DNA of 64,000 nt from Rhizobium sp. Leaf262 (GCF_001422245.1 NZ_LMMM01000007.1:159869-223868), one strand, 5' to 3'. Positions 1-9,618 are shown, counted from the first letter of the stretch. Translations and numbers: made by a program. Notes: generated by a model from the letters alone, not told the origin.

Positions 1-1859
1 CAGCAGAAGCACGCCGTAAAGCAGCGCCGGACGTTCGCTGGCCGTGGCCGTCCGAACCGGCGCGGCGCTGTAGGCGCCCTGCCCGTCATGACCCAACTTG
101 AACTGCCCCAGAAGATGGTTCAGCGAGGCTGCTTCCTTCGCAAGGCCGTGGCTGGCCGCCGTCTGCTCTTCCACCATGGCAGCGTTCTTCTGCGTGTCCT
201 GATCCATCTGGTTGACCGCCGTGTTGATCTGCTGCAGGCCGGAGGACTGCTCCTGCGCCGCATCCACGATGGCGACCACGTGACGGTTGATTTCCTGCAC
301 TTCGGTAACGATGGTCTCCAAGGCGCGACCGGTCTCGCCGACCAGCTGCACGCCTTCCTGAACCTGCGCATTCGATGTGGTGATCAGTGCCTTGATGTCC
401 TTGGCAGCGCTGGCAGACCGCTGCGCCAGTTCACGCACTTCCTGCGCCACGACTGCAAAGCCCTTGCCTGCCTCACCAGCACGCGCCGCTTCCACACCGG
501 CGTTGAGCGCCAGAAGGTTGGTCTGGAAGGCGATCTCGTCGATGACGCTGATGATGTTGGAAATCTCAGACGACGACTTTTCGATCTGCTCCATGGCAAC
601 CACGGCCTTGCGCACGACATTGCCGGACTGTTCGGCACCGGTGCGGGCCCTGGCCACGAGGTGACCGGCCTCCTGCGCACGCTTGGTTGAGTCCTTCACG
701 GTCGTGGTGATCTGCTCCAGCGCTGCTGCGGTTTCTTCCACCGATGCAGCCTGCTGTTCGGTGCGCGCTTGGCCAGATCGTCGGCAGCCGAGCGGATTTC
801 GTTGGCACCGGCATCGATGCCGCGAGCGTTTTGCGCCACCCGGCTCAGCGCCGACTGCAGCTTTTCAGCAGAGGCGTTGAAGTTAGAGCGCACTGCATCC
901 AGATGCTGCACGAAAGGCTGGCTGATGCGATAGGAGACATCACCATCGGCAAGCCGCGACAGGGCATCGGCCAGATTATCGACGGCATAACTCGTATCTG
1001 CGGCTTCCCTTGCCTTCTGTTCTTCGCGGGCGATCCGCTCCTTTTCCGACAGCGAACGATTGGCTTCGGCTTCGGTTTCCAACCGTGCACGCTCGATGGC
1101 GTTGTTGCGGAAGATGACGACATTGCGGGCCATCTGACCAATCTCGTCCGTCCGATCCGCCCCGGGAATTTCGAGTTCGACATTGCCTTCCGTCAAGGCC
1201 GACATGGAGCCGGTCATTGCCTGGATCGGTTTCAGGACGCCACGAACGACGATGAAGACGGATAGTGCGGCGATGATCAGAGCGATAGCACCTAGAACCG
1301 CCATCGTCTTGAGGATGAACAGACGCAAATCTTCACCGATCTGCATGCCCTCCTTGGCGGCAGTCAGCTGGATCGCCGTCAGTTTAGAGACGGAATTGCT
1401 GAGCGGATCAACGATAGAATACAGTTCAACCTTGGCAAAATTGCTGAGCTCACTCTTATCGCCGCTGGTCAGAAGCGCTCCGATTGCCTTGATTTTCGGG
1501 TCGGCGGTCTGGCGCAGGGTTTCGAACTCGGCAACCAGCCGCTTTTCCTCATCGGTGAGATAGGTTGCCGTGTAATCCTTCCAGGATTTATCGATATCCT
1601 GCATCGCATCCTGAATATTCTTGCTTCCCTCTGCCCCGGTCATCGTTCCCGCATCCACCTTGTGGACGGTATCGACGATCTTGACGGCATAATCATCGGA
1701 AATGGACTTAAGCTGCCCCATGGGCACCACCCGATCCGCCACGATGCTGCGCGTCAAATCCGACTCTTCGTTCAAAGCATAAAGTGCAAAGCCCGACGTC
1801 GCAGAAAGTATAGCAACAAGCAAGAATATGCAGGAGAGGAGCTTAATGCGAATAGACAT
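1..1859 (-). pseudogene. Methyl-accepting chemotaxis protein, frameshifted and cut by the window edge
   Basis: Chemoreceptor that would sense ligands and signal to CheA/CheW. From the ATG at 1859 (a GGAGG lies 6 nt upstream) the frame gives a TM helix (about residues 7-27), a four-helix periplasmic domain, a second TM (about 187-210) and a HAMP domain. The frame is then lost after DDLAKR, near 763-768. From there to position 1 a different frame reads on without a stop through the highly conserved signalling domain ([39 protein letters not shown]). Compared with the second chemoreceptor (60938-62959), this gene carries 2 extra bases in an alternating GC tract. That is either a real slippage mutation giving a receptor without a signalling domain, or a sequence error. 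The 3' end lies outside the window. Confidence 0.85.
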
Positions 1860-2204
1860 GGTGAGCCTCCAATATGAAACATCTACCGTGATTGTCGGCA
1901 GCTCTTACGACAGGCCCCGCTAAGATGCACGATTTGGAGATTTATGGTGATACTGAACAATTAATTAGATGTGAAATACAGCTATAATGCATATAAAATA
2001 TGCAGATTGCTCGTTATTTTCTCAAATGCAGTTCCAAGAAGACGATTGCACCAATCAAAAGGTGATCGTTTTTATTCACAAGCAAACGAAATACAGCCTG
2101 TGAGAGAATATGTGCGAAGATTATATCTCATTAATAGATGAAACATAGTAGTTCACGTTACGTCATCTGCCAGAGAAAACCTCAATATTTCCGGCTCCGA
2201 GGCG
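1860..2204. other. Intergenic region upstream of the chemoreceptor gene
   Basis: About 345 bases, clearly more AT-rich than the flanking genes. It contains the ribosome binding site and presumably the promoter of the leftward chemoreceptor gene, and the region beyond the stop codon of smc. I see no convincing gene, no strong hairpin and no repeat. A 38-codon open frame beginning near 1988 has no ribosome binding site and is not called. Confidence 0.6.
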
Positions 2205-5200
2205 TCAAACGGTCTCGATCAACCGCTCCGCCATCTGCAAATCGACGGAAACCAGCTGCGACACGCCCTGCTCTGCCATGGTGACGCCGAACAGGCGATC
2301 CATGCGGGCCATGGTGATGGGGTTGTGGGTGATGATGACGAAGCGCGTTTCGGTAGACGCCACCATCTCGTCCATCAGGTTACAGTAACGCTCGACATTG
2401 TGGTCGTCGAGCGGGGCATCCACCTCGTCCAGCACGCAGATTGGCGCGGGGTTGGTGAGGAAGACGGCAAAGATCAGCGCCATGGCGGTCAAGGCCTGCT
2501 CGCCGCCGGACAGCAGCGTCATGGTCTGCGGCTTTTTGCCGGGCGGGCGGGCGAGGATTTCGAGGCCAGCCTCCAGCGGATCGTCGGATTCGATCAGTTG
2601 TAGCTCCGCCGTGCCACCGCCGAAGAGGTGGGTGAACAGCCGCTGGAACTGCGTGTTGACGATATCGAAGGCGGCGACCAGACGCTCCCGGCCCTCGCGG
2701 TTGAGATTATGGATGCCGGCGCGCAGTTTGCGCACGGCATCGATAATGTCGTCACGTTCCTTGATCAGCGCCGCCAGCTTTTCGGAAAGCTCGGCCTGCT
2801 CTTCATCGGCGCGCAGGTTGACCGCACCCAGCCGTTCGCGCTCGATCTTCAAACGGTCCAGATCACGCTCGACATCGCGGATTTCAGGCATGGGCGCATC
2901 GACTGCCAGGCCCGTCAACCGGAATGCCATATGAGGCTCGACATTCAGCGCTTCGCGGATGCGATGTTCGCCTTCCTGACGTTTCTCGCGGGCGGAGACG
3001 AGGCGCTCTTCGGCGCGGCCACGTTTTTCGCGGGCTTCCGCCAGTTCAGACAGCGCGATGGTCGCGGTGCGGTCTGCCTCGCGTTGCAGGTTTTCCGCTT
3101 CGACCAGTTGGTCGGCAGCCTGCCGTCTGGCTTCCTCGGTCTTTTGCAGTTGCGTCAGGAGATCGCGGCGCTTCTCATCGAATTCTTCCGGCGCGATATC
3201 CAGTTCGGCAAGTTCGTCGCGGGCTTCGTCTTCGCGCTCGCGCAGGGTGGCGATATGGCCGCTGGCACTGGCGGCACGGGCCTGCCATGTGCCACGCTCC
3301 TGCGCGATGGCATTGATGCGACGCTGGCGGGCCTCTGCCTCGCGATTCAGGCCTTCATGCTTCGCGCGGGCTTCGGCCACAAGGCTGCGATCGGTCGCGA
3401 CCTCCAGCTGGCTTTCGCGCAGGCGCAGATCGAGATCGGACAGATCGGCAGCGTCTTCCAGCTCGATGCGGGCATTTTCTTCCTGAACGGCGATATCTTC
3501 GATCTGGCCACCGATCTGGTTGATCGCTTCGGAGACGATATCGCGGCGGCGCAGCAGATCGCCGGAGGCGCGTTCTGCCATGGAAAGTGCATCGCGGGCT
3601 TCGACCAACTGGCGAGATGCAAGGCGGCTACGCTCCCGCGCATCAGCAAGCTGGCTTTCCACCAGACGAATCTCGTCGGCGCTGGCGGCAAGCTGCTCTT
3701 CCGCTTCCTCTAAAGCGTAACGGGCCTCTTCGACCTCGCTTTCCAGTTCGGCCAGACGGTTTTTTTGGGCAAGCCGAAGTGCGGCGTTTCCGGGCGCATC
3801 GGCACTGGTGATATGGCCGTCCCAACGAAACAGCGCGCCATCCCTAGTAACAAGGCGCTGGCCGGGTTTCAGCGCGGGCATCAGGCGTTTGGCGTCATCA
3901 ACGTTTGAGACGATACCCGTCTGGCGCAAGGTGCGTTTCAGCGCGTCCGGGCCTGCGACATGGGCCAGCAGAGAGGACACGCCATCCGGCAGCGCCGGGT
4001 CGCTAGCACCTTCGCCATTCGCGGTCCAATAGGCCGGGGCGGCTGGGTCGAGCGGGCTTTCGAGGTCATCCCCTAAGGCAGCACCGAGAGCTGCTTCAAA
4101 GCCGCGATCCACCTTCAGCTCTTCCGCCACCGGCGTAAACGAACCGGAGACAGCACCGGCGGCCAGCATTTTGGAGATGGTGCGTGCTTCGGTTTCCAGC
4201 GCGTTCAGGCGGCTGCGGGCGGCTTCCACCGGGCCGCGCGCCATGGCTTCCGCCGAACGCGCCTCCGCTACCGCCGTTTCCGCTTCTTCTACCACGATCA
4301 ACGCGTCTTCGACTGATATTTCGGCGGCTTCTACGCTTTCGCGTTTTTCCGAAGGGTCCGGCAGGCCGGAGAGCTTTTCGTCTATAGTGTCGATTTCGGC
4401 AGAAGCTTCCGCGGATTGACGCTCAAGCCGCGCCTTCCGGTCGGCCAGATCGCGGATGGTGCGCTCAAGCTGCGTGCGGTTGGCGGAGGCTTCGGCGCGT
4501 TCTGCGGTAAGGCTTGCGAAAACCCGCTCGCTCTCGGCCAGCTTGGCGGCGGCCTCTTCGAAAGCCTCGCGGGTTTCCTCGGAGGTGCGACCCGCGTCAG
4601 CCAGAATTTCCAGGATTTCAGCTTCTTCCGAATCCAGACGCGCGAGGATTTCGGCATTGTCGGAGACCATGCGCTCTTCGCGCTCGATATCCTCACCCAA
4701 TTGCGTCAAACGACGGGCAAGCTCATCGCGGCGACGCAGGATGCGGTTGGTTTCTTCATCCAGTTGCGTGCGGGCGATTTGCAGGCGTTGCAGGGCGGCG
4801 GCGACCCTGGCCTCGTTTTCACGCAGTTCCGGCAGCTTGAAGCTGGCGAGACCCTGCGCCTTGGCGGCTTCCATCTGCCGTTGCGCCTTTTCGGCAACCA
4901 GATTTGTTGCCTGATTAAGCGCGCTTTCCGCCTCGCCTTCGGCCTGTTTGGCTTCCACCCAGCGAATATGCAGCAAAGTCGCCTCGCGGGCTCGGATATC
5001 CGCCGACAGCATCTTGAAGCGGTTGGCCTGTCGCGCCTGCCGTTTCAGGCTTTCGATCTGGCTTTCCAGCTGTGCCGTGACATCTTCCAGCCGCTCCAGA
5101 TTGGCCTCGGCGGCGCGCAGCCGCAGTTCCGCCTCATGCCTGCGCGAATGCAGGCCGGAGATGCCTGCGGCTTCTTCCAGAAGTTGCCGACGTGCCTGCG

Positions 5201-5669
5201 GTTTGGCGTTGATGAGTTCGCCGATACGCCCCTGCCCCACCATGGACGGCGAGCGTGCGCCGGTGGAGGCATCGGCAAATAGAAGCTGCACATCCTTGGC
5301 GCGGGCTTCCTTGCCATTGATGCGATAGACCGAGCCGTTCTCACGCTCGATACGGCGCGTGACCTGAATTTCATCGGCATCATTGAAGGCGGCGGGCGCG
5401 GTGCGGTCGGAATTGTCGAGGTAAAGGCCGACTTCGGCGGTGTTGCGGGCCGGGCGATTGCCGGAGCCGGAAAAGATGACGTCATCCATGCCGGATGCGC
5501 GCATGTTTTTGTAGGAATTCTCGCCCATCACCCAGCGAAGCGCTTCGACAAGGTTGGACTTGCCGCAGCCATTGGGACCAACGACGCCGGTCAGGCCCGG
5601 CTCGATGATGAATTCTGAAGGCTCGACAAAGGATTTGAAGCCGAGCAGGCCCAGCTTGTTGAACTTCAT
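2205..5669 (-). CDS. smc: Chromosome segregation protein SMC
   Basis: Structural maintenance of chromosomes ATPase (1154 aa), the core of the Smc-ScpAB condensin that compacts and separates replicated DNA. The N-terminal ATPase half holds Walker A GPNGCGKSN (residues 31-39). Long coiled coils rich in E, A, R and L flank a hinge around residues 480-620. The C-terminal half holds the ABC signature LSGGEQ (about 1053) and Walker B CVLDEVDAP. The start is placed at MKFNKLGLL, the conserved SMC beginning. An in-frame extension to 5795 runs into an intergenic repeat and is rejected. Length is normal for the family. It lies downstream of the DsbA-like gene on the same strand, separated by about 240 bases of repeat. 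Confidence 0.97.
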   Translation of the reverse strand: MKFNKLGLLGFKSFVEPSEFIIEPGLTGVVGPNGCGKSNLVEALRWVMGENSYKNMRASGMDDVIFSGSGNRPARNTAEVGLYLDNSDRTAPAAFNDADEIQVTRRIERENGSVYRINGKEARAKDVQLLFADASTGARSPSMVGQGRIGELINAKPQARRQLLEEAAGISGLHSRRHEAELRLRAAEANLERLEDVTAQLESQIESLKRQARQANRFKMLSADIRAREATLLHIRWVEAKQAEGEAESALNQATNLVAEKAQRQMEAAKAQGLASFKLPELRENEARVAAALQRLQIARTQLDEETNRILRRRDELARRLTQLGEDIEREERMVSDNAEILARLDSEEAEILEILADAGRTSEETREAFEEAAAKLAESERVFASLTAERAEASANRTQLERTIRDLADRKARLERQSAEASAEIDTIDEKLSGLPDPSEKRESVEAAEISVEDALIVVEEAETAVAEARSAEAMARGPVEAARSRLNALETEARTISKMLAAGAVSGSFTPVAEELKVDRGFEAALGAALGDDLESPLDPAAPAYWTANGEGASDPALPDGVSSLLAHVAGPDALKRTLRQTGIVSNVDDAKRLMPALKPGQRLVTRDGALFRWDGHITSADAPGNAALRLAQKNRLAELESEVEEARYALEEAEEQLAASADEIRLVESQLADARERSRLASRQLVEARDALSMAERASGDLLRRRDIVSEAINQIGGQIEDIAVQEENARIELEDAADLSDLDLRLRESQLEVATDRSLVAEARAKHEGLNREAEARQRRINAIAQERGTWQARAASASGHIATLREREDEARDELAELDIAPEEFDEKRRDLLTQLQKTEEARRQAADQLVEAENLQREADRTATIALSELAEAREKRGRAEERLVSAREKRQEGEHRIREALNVEPHMAFRLTGLAVDAPMPEIRDVERDLDRLKIERERLGAVNLRADEEQAELSEKLAALIKERDDIIDAVRKLRAGIHNLNREGRERLVAAFDIVNTQFQRLFTHLFGGGTAELQLIESDDPLEAGLEILARPPGKKPQTMTLLSGGEQALTAMALIFAVFLTNPAPICVLDEVDAPLDDHNVERYCNLMDEMVASTETRFVIITHNPITMARMDRLFGVTMAEQGVSQLVSVDLQMAERLIETV

Positions 5670-5734
5670 GCTGCCATGCCCGTTTTCAAGAGAAATAAGG
5701 GCCTGTTTGGCAGGACAGCGGCTAACCCCACTCC

Positions 5735-5871
5735 CCTCATTCCTGTGCTTGTCACAGGAATCCAGCCACGGCGCGTCTGCGCCGTGAATGAACAATCCTC
5801 TTCAAAAGCAGAGTCTTTCGCGCCCAAGTCCTTGGGCGCACTGGATTCCTGTGACAGGCACAGGAATGAGG
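5735..5871. repeat. Composite intergenic inverted repeat (copy A)
   Basis: A 31-base arm (5735-5765) is repeated in inverse orientation at 5841-5871 with one mismatch. Each arm is itself a hairpin: TTCCTGTG pairs with CACAGGAA around a 5-base loop, CTTGT in the left arm. The interior holds two further hairpins, CACGGCGC/GCGCCGTG (5767-5786) and GCGCCCAAG/CTTGGGCGC (about 5820-5839). It lies wholly between smc and the DsbA-like gene. The architecture matches copies B and C and resembles the mosaic palindromic elements common in rhizobial genomes; I cannot assign it to a named family without a search. Confidence 0.85.
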
Positions 5872-5912
5872 GCAGCCTGATAGGGCCGCCCGTCATGTCG
5901 AAACGGAAGGGT

Positions 5913-6593
5913 TTACAGAAGGCTGTCGACAAGAGCCGACATATTTTCCACAGACATGTCTCCAGCGTAGCGCTTTCCGTTGATGATGAAGGTTGGGGTC
6001 GAGTTGACGCCAAACTCCGTCGCACCGCGTTGCATCGTTGCGTTCACATCATCCAGAAGCTTCTGGTTCGTCAAGCAGGCCTCGAATGTCTCCTGTGAAA
6101 AACCGGCCAGTTTCGACATTTGCAGCAGTGCTGCGCGGGCATCCTGCGCGGTTGCCCATGTCTGCTGCTGTTTGAACAGCATCGAGACGAATGGGTAATA
6201 CTGCTGCTCAGGTGCGCAACGGGCCAGCATGAAGGCAGCGGCAGCACGCGGATCGAACGGGAATTCGCGGATGATGAAGTAGACCTTGCCGGTGTCGATA
6301 TACTTCTTCTTGATTTCTTCGAAGGTCGTGTTGTGGAAATGCGCGCAGTGCGGGCACGTCATCGACATATATTCGACGATCTTAACCGGTGCATTCGCAT
6401 CACCCAGCGCGCGGTCCGGCAGCGGACCCGGCTTCAGCACTTCGGCCATGTCCACATTGCCGGAGGATTCTGGCAGATCCTGCGCAAGTGCCGCATTGGG
6501 CGTCAGGGCAAAAGGAAGTGCCGCGGCCACTGCGGCAAGGGCGACACCGCCCAGAAGATTGCGGCGGGTGATATTGAATTCAGGAAAATGCAT
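5913..6593 (-). CDS. DsbA-family thiol:disulfide oxidoreductase, Tat-type signal
   Basis: Periplasmic thioredoxin-fold protein (226 aa) expected to introduce or isomerise disulfide bonds. A twin-arginine motif (ITRRNLLGG, residues 8-16) and a hydrophobic stretch ending in ALAQ (about 35-38) form a Tat-like signal. The active site is CPHC (residues 80-83) in the context VEYMSMTCPHC, with a cis-proline loop in NSTPTFIINGKRY near the C-terminus. The ATG at 6593 is preferred because AGGTG lies just upstream; a TTG one codon earlier is also possible. The gene lies between the DUF721 gene and smc on the same strand. Related families include BdbD and Com1. Confidence 0.9.
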   Translation of the reverse strand: MHFPEFNITRRNLLGGVALAAVAAALPFALTPNAALAQDLPESSGNVDMAEVLKPGPLPDRALGDANAPVKIVEYMSMTCPHCAHFHNTTFEEIKKKYIDTGKVYFIIREFPFDPRAAAAFMLARCAPEQQYYPFVSMLFKQQQTWATAQDARAALLQMSKLAGFSQETFEACLTNQKLLDDVNATMQRGATEFGVNSTPTFIINGKRYAGDMSVENMSALVDSLL

Positions 6594-6730
6594 CAAGCAC
6601 CTATGTGTGAAAGACTGGAATCGTCTGCAATTGCGATATCGCGGCCACTTGTTCAGAACAAGCGGCCATTTCTCTTCTTCTTGTCAAAGAATTGTGACCA
6701 GTCAAGGACAGTCTTGACCGAAAGACTGCT

Positions 6731-7240
6731 TCAAATCGTCCGGCCTGCTTTTCGCTTCTGCATAACGGCGGTTCCCAGGCGCTCCACGGCCTTGCGCAAA
6801 GCCTCGCTTTCAATGCCTTCCATCATGCCTTCAAGCCGTCTGGCGGCATCGCCGCGCAACGGCTGCGGCTTGGGTCGACGGTTCAGCGTCTGCGAAACAG
6901 GTTTCTGCACGATCCTGATCTGGCGCACGGCGGGAAAGCCGAAAAAGCCGTTGATGCGGGAAATAAGCTCACCCTGTGCATGGGTCAGAAACAGCGCACG
7001 CGCACCTTCGCAGGCAATGGTCAGAACGCCGGGCTGATAGCCGCCGCGATCCGGTCCCTCGTCACGACGCGGCCAGGTGATTTTTTCCGGGCGGGTGCAA
7101 TCTGCAAAATCGCTTCCTGCGATTTCATCCCAGGAGCCGAGCAAAGACGTGCTGATTCCAGCGCGTTTCGCCAGAACCGGATCGATGATGCCGTTTGCGA
7201 TTTCGGCAATCTGTATAACGCCTTTGCGGGGCTTTTTCAT
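6731..7240 (-). CDS. DUF721 (DciA-like) protein
   Basis: A 169-aa cytosolic protein. The N-terminal half has the DUF721 pattern: a W followed by the turn before the strand (SLLGSWDEIAG), then PEKITWPRR, then GVLTIACEGARALFLTHAQGELISRIN. DUF721 includes DciA, the loader or operator of DnaB helicase in bacteria lacking DnaC/DnaI. The C-terminal tail is basic and probably disordered. The start at 7240 has AGAGGTGAGA immediately before the ATG; the longer in-frame extension lacks a ribosome binding site and crosses the mutY promoter. It is divergent from mutY (80 bases apart) and upstream of the DsbA-like gene. Whether it acts as DciA here is inference. Confidence 0.8.
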   Translation of the reverse strand: MKKPRKGVIQIAEIANGIIDPVLAKRAGISTSLLGSWDEIAGSDFADCTRPEKITWPRRDEGPDRGGYQPGVLTIACEGARALFLTHAQGELISRINGFFGFPAVRQIRIVQKPVSQTLNRRPKPQPLRGDAARRLEGMMEGIESEALRKAVERLGTAVMQKRKAGRTI

Positions 7241-7320
7241 TCTCACCTCTGCAACTCGCGGCTTGATCGGCGCAAGCGGATGAACCAAGTATAGGCGCAA
7301 TACGAGGGCCACAGCAAACC

Positions 7321-8421
7321 ATGCTTCATAAAATCGAAAACCCGCCTTACGCGGACATGCTGCTGGCATGGTACGACCGGCACCACCGCGACCTGCCATG
7401 GCGCACCTCGCCTCCGATGACGGCCAAGGGTTTGCGGGCCAATCCCTACCACGTCTGGCTATCGGAAGTGATGCTGCAGCAGACGACGGTGCAGGCGGTG
7501 AAGCCTTACTTCGCCAAGTTTCTGGCGCTATGGCCTCGGGTCGAGGATCTGGCAGCTGCCCCCAGCGAGGACGTGATGGCTGCGTGGGCGGGGCTTGGCT
7601 ATTATGCCCGCGCGCGTAACCTGAAGAAATGTGCCGAAGCCGTTGCCAACGAGCATGGCGGCGTGTTTCCCGATACCGAGGAGGGCTTGAAGAAGCTTCC
7701 CGGCATTGGCGATTATACGGCAGCAGCCGTTGCGGCCATTGCCTTCAACAGGCAATCGGCGGTGCTGGATGGTAATGTGGAGCGGGTGATTTCCCGCCTG
7801 TTTTGCATCGACGCCCCGCTGCCCGGTTCCAAGGGCGTGATGCGGGCGAAGGTGGCGGAGATTACGCCTGCCGACCGTCCGGGGGATTTTGCGCAAGCGA
7901 TGATGGACCTTGGGGCCACCATCTGCACGCCGAAGCGTCCGGCCTGCGCGCTCTGTCCCTACAACAGCCATTGTCTGGCGCTTGCACAGGATGAGCCGGA
8001 GCGCTTTCCTGTGAAGGCGGCCAAGAAGGAAAAGTCGGTGCGCGTTGGTGCCGCCTTCGTGGTGGTGAATGACAGAGGTGAAATCCTGCTGCGCCGCCGG
8101 ATCGAAACCGGGCTGCTGGGCGGCATGACGGAGGTGCCGACAACCGCATGGACAGCGCGGATCGATGGCGGCACGGACGTGGAGCATGCACCGTTCGACG
8201 CCGATTGGGAGGCGGCAGGTGCGATTACGCACGTCTTCACCCATTTCGAGCTTCGGCTTTCGATCTACCGCGCCAAAATCCACGGCACACCGCGATTTGG
8301 CGCCAATGACGAATGGTGGGAGCCGGTCACAAATCTTGATGCCCAGGCGCTGCCGACGGTGATGAAAAAAGCCATCTCTCAGGCTATTCCTCTCGCATTC
8401 GATAAAAGCAGGAAAAATTGA
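7321..8421 (+). CDS. mutY: A/G-specific adenine glycosylase MutY
   Basis: Base-excision repair enzyme that removes adenine mispaired with 8-oxoguanine (366 aa). The catalytic glutamate is E49 in WLSEVMLQQT. The helix-hairpin-helix is LPGIGDYTAAAV (about 126-137), and the catalytic aspartate is D150 in VLDGNVERV. The [4Fe-4S] cluster ligands are C202, C209, C212 and C218 with the classic 6-2-5 spacing. The C-terminal third is the NUDIX-like 8-oxoG recognition domain (RVGAAFVVVNDRGEILLRRR). The stop codon overlaps the start of the following HAD gene by one base (TGATG), so the two are probably co-translated. Confidence 0.97.
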   Translation: MLHKIENPPYADMLLAWYDRHHRDLPWRTSPPMTAKGLRANPYHVWLSEVMLQQTTVQAVKPYFAKFLALWPRVEDLAAAPSEDVMAAWAGLGYYARARNLKKCAEAVANEHGGVFPDTEEGLKKLPGIGDYTAAAVAAIAFNRQSAVLDGNVERVISRLFCIDAPLPGSKGVMRAKVAEITPADRPGDFAQAMMDLGATICTPKRPACALCPYNSHCLALAQDEPERFPVKAAKKEKSVRVGAAFVVVNDRGEILLRRRIETGLLGGMTEVPTTAWTARIDGGTDVEHAPFDADWEAAGAITHVFTHFELRLSIYRAKIHGTPRFGANDEWWEPVTNLDAQALPTVMKKAISQAIPLAFDKSRKN

Positions 8422-9032
8422 TGACCAAGATCAATCACATCGTTTTCGACATCGGCAAGGTTCTGATCCATTACGACCCGAACATTCCCTACAGCCGCCT
8501 CATTCCCGATGAGAAAGAACGCGCGTGGTTCTTCGAAAACGTCTGCACACATGAATGGAATCTGGAACAGGATCGGGGCCGTACATGGGAAGAGGCCGAA
8601 GCCCTGCTTTTGCAGCACTATCCCGACCACGAAAAGACCATCCGCGCCTTTCGCCTGCACTGGCACGAAATGGTTTCGCATTCCTATGACGACTCTGTCG
8701 CCATTCTCAAAGGCCTGATCGCGTCAGGTCACGACGTGACCATGCTCACCAACTTCGCCTCAGACACGTTCCGCGAAGCGCAGAAGATGTACCCCTTCCT
8801 TACCCTGTCACGCGGCGTGACCGTGTCGGGCGATGTCGGTCTGATCAAGCCCGATGTGGCGATCTATGAATTGCACGCGCAGACCTTCGGACTGGACCCG
8901 GCGAGTAGCATTTTCATTGACGATTCATTCCCGAATGTCGAAGGCGCAAAAGCTGCCGGATGGCAGGCCGTGCATTTCACCGGTGCTGAAAAGCTGAAGG
9001 CCGATCTGGCCGAATTCGGCATCAAGGCCTGA
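8421..9032 (+). CDS. HAD-superfamily hydrolase (YihX-like)
   Basis: Predicted cytosolic phosphatase of the haloacid dehalogenase superfamily (203 aa). Motif I is FDIGKV, so the usual second aspartate (DxD) is replaced by G, as in the YihX sugar-phosphatase branch. Motif II is the TN of MLTNFAS, motif III is the lysine in GLIKPDVAIYE, and motif IV is FIDDSFPNVEGAKAAGW. The ATG at 8421 overlaps the mutY stop, with AGGAAAA upstream. The substrate cannot be told from sequence. Position behind mutY suggests co-transcription but not a shared function. Confidence 0.88.
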   Translation: MTKINHIVFDIGKVLIHYDPNIPYSRLIPDEKERAWFFENVCTHEWNLEQDRGRTWEEAEALLLQHYPDHEKTIRAFRLHWHEMVSHSYDDSVAILKGLIASGHDVTMLTNFASDTFREAQKMYPFLTLSRGVTVSGDVGLIKPDVAIYELHAQTFGLDPASSIFIDDSFPNVEGAKAAGWQAVHFTGAEKLKADLAEFGIKA

Positions 9033-9047
9033 TCCGGGAACGAAACC

Positions 9048-9335
9048 ATGTCAGACGAAAAGATTTATCTGCAAGGCCATATCGATGTTCCGCCAGATCG
9101 TCGGCAAGCCGTGGCTGACGCGTTGCCGCTGCACATTGAACTTACCCTTGCCGAACCGGGCTGCATGGCCTTCGAAGTCGTAGCCAGCCCGGATGTGGAA
9201 GGGCGATATCTCGTTTCGGAGATATTTTCAGATCAGGCCGCTTTTGACGCGCATCAACAGCGTATCAAAAGCTCGGAATGGTTTATTGTGACGCAGGGAA
9301 TTCCACGCGATTACACCATTCGCAAAGACGAATAG
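9048..9335 (+). CDS. Antibiotic biosynthesis monooxygenase (ABM)-domain protein
   Basis: A 95-aa dimeric alpha-beta barrel-type protein of the ABM/YgiN group. Members include quinol monooxygenases and many cofactor-free small oxygenases. Typical elements are an opening strand (IYLQGHIDV), a helix with the conserved LxEPGCMAFEV block (residues 34-45), then RYLVSEIFSDQAAFDAHQ and a closing strand before the C-terminus. It starts 15 bases after the HAD gene and is probably the last gene of the mutY-HAD-ABM unit. The substrate is unknown. Confidence 0.8.
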   Translation: MSDEKIYLQGHIDVPPDRRQAVADALPLHIELTLAEPGCMAFEVVASPDVEGRYLVSEIFSDQAAFDAHQQRIKSSEWFIVTQGIPRDYTIRKDE

Positions 9336-9364
9336 ACATCGTTGAGCGTGGGGAAAGAGAATGT

Positions 9365-9420
9365 CTGGTGCAGGCGAAAATGGCGGTCTTCAACCTGCAC
9401 CAGTCCGGCCGCAAGCGGCC
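9365..9420 (+). terminator. Tandem hairpins after the ABM gene
   Basis: A perfect 10-base inverted repeat (CTGGTGCAGG / CCTGCACCAG, 9365-9374 and 9394-9403, 19-base loop) is followed at once by a tight GC hairpin (GGCCGC-AA-GCGGCC, 9407-9420) and then AGATTTGTTA. Placed 30 bases after the ABM stop, these probably end the mutY-HAD-ABM transcript, although there is no long T run. Confidence 0.5.
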
Positions 9421-9618
9421 AGATTTGTTAATGTCGTATTGGGAAAATACCGCTTTTTTATTCTTGCATCTCGATTGCACGAAACCTCTTGGATTTCGCT
9501 GCGGATGCGTCGAGCGGCTTCATTGTCTCTCCCTTGGACAAAGGTGCTAAACTCTCTTACTTGCTCCAAACTTGCCATGCAATTGATATATTTTAGAAAA
9601 TACGGTTAGCACAAATAC

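Noticed and set aside
1988-2104. 38-codon ORF in the AT-rich gap after smc
   Set aside because: No ribosome binding site, no hydrophobic or domain pattern, and a start in a T/A-rich run; likely chance.
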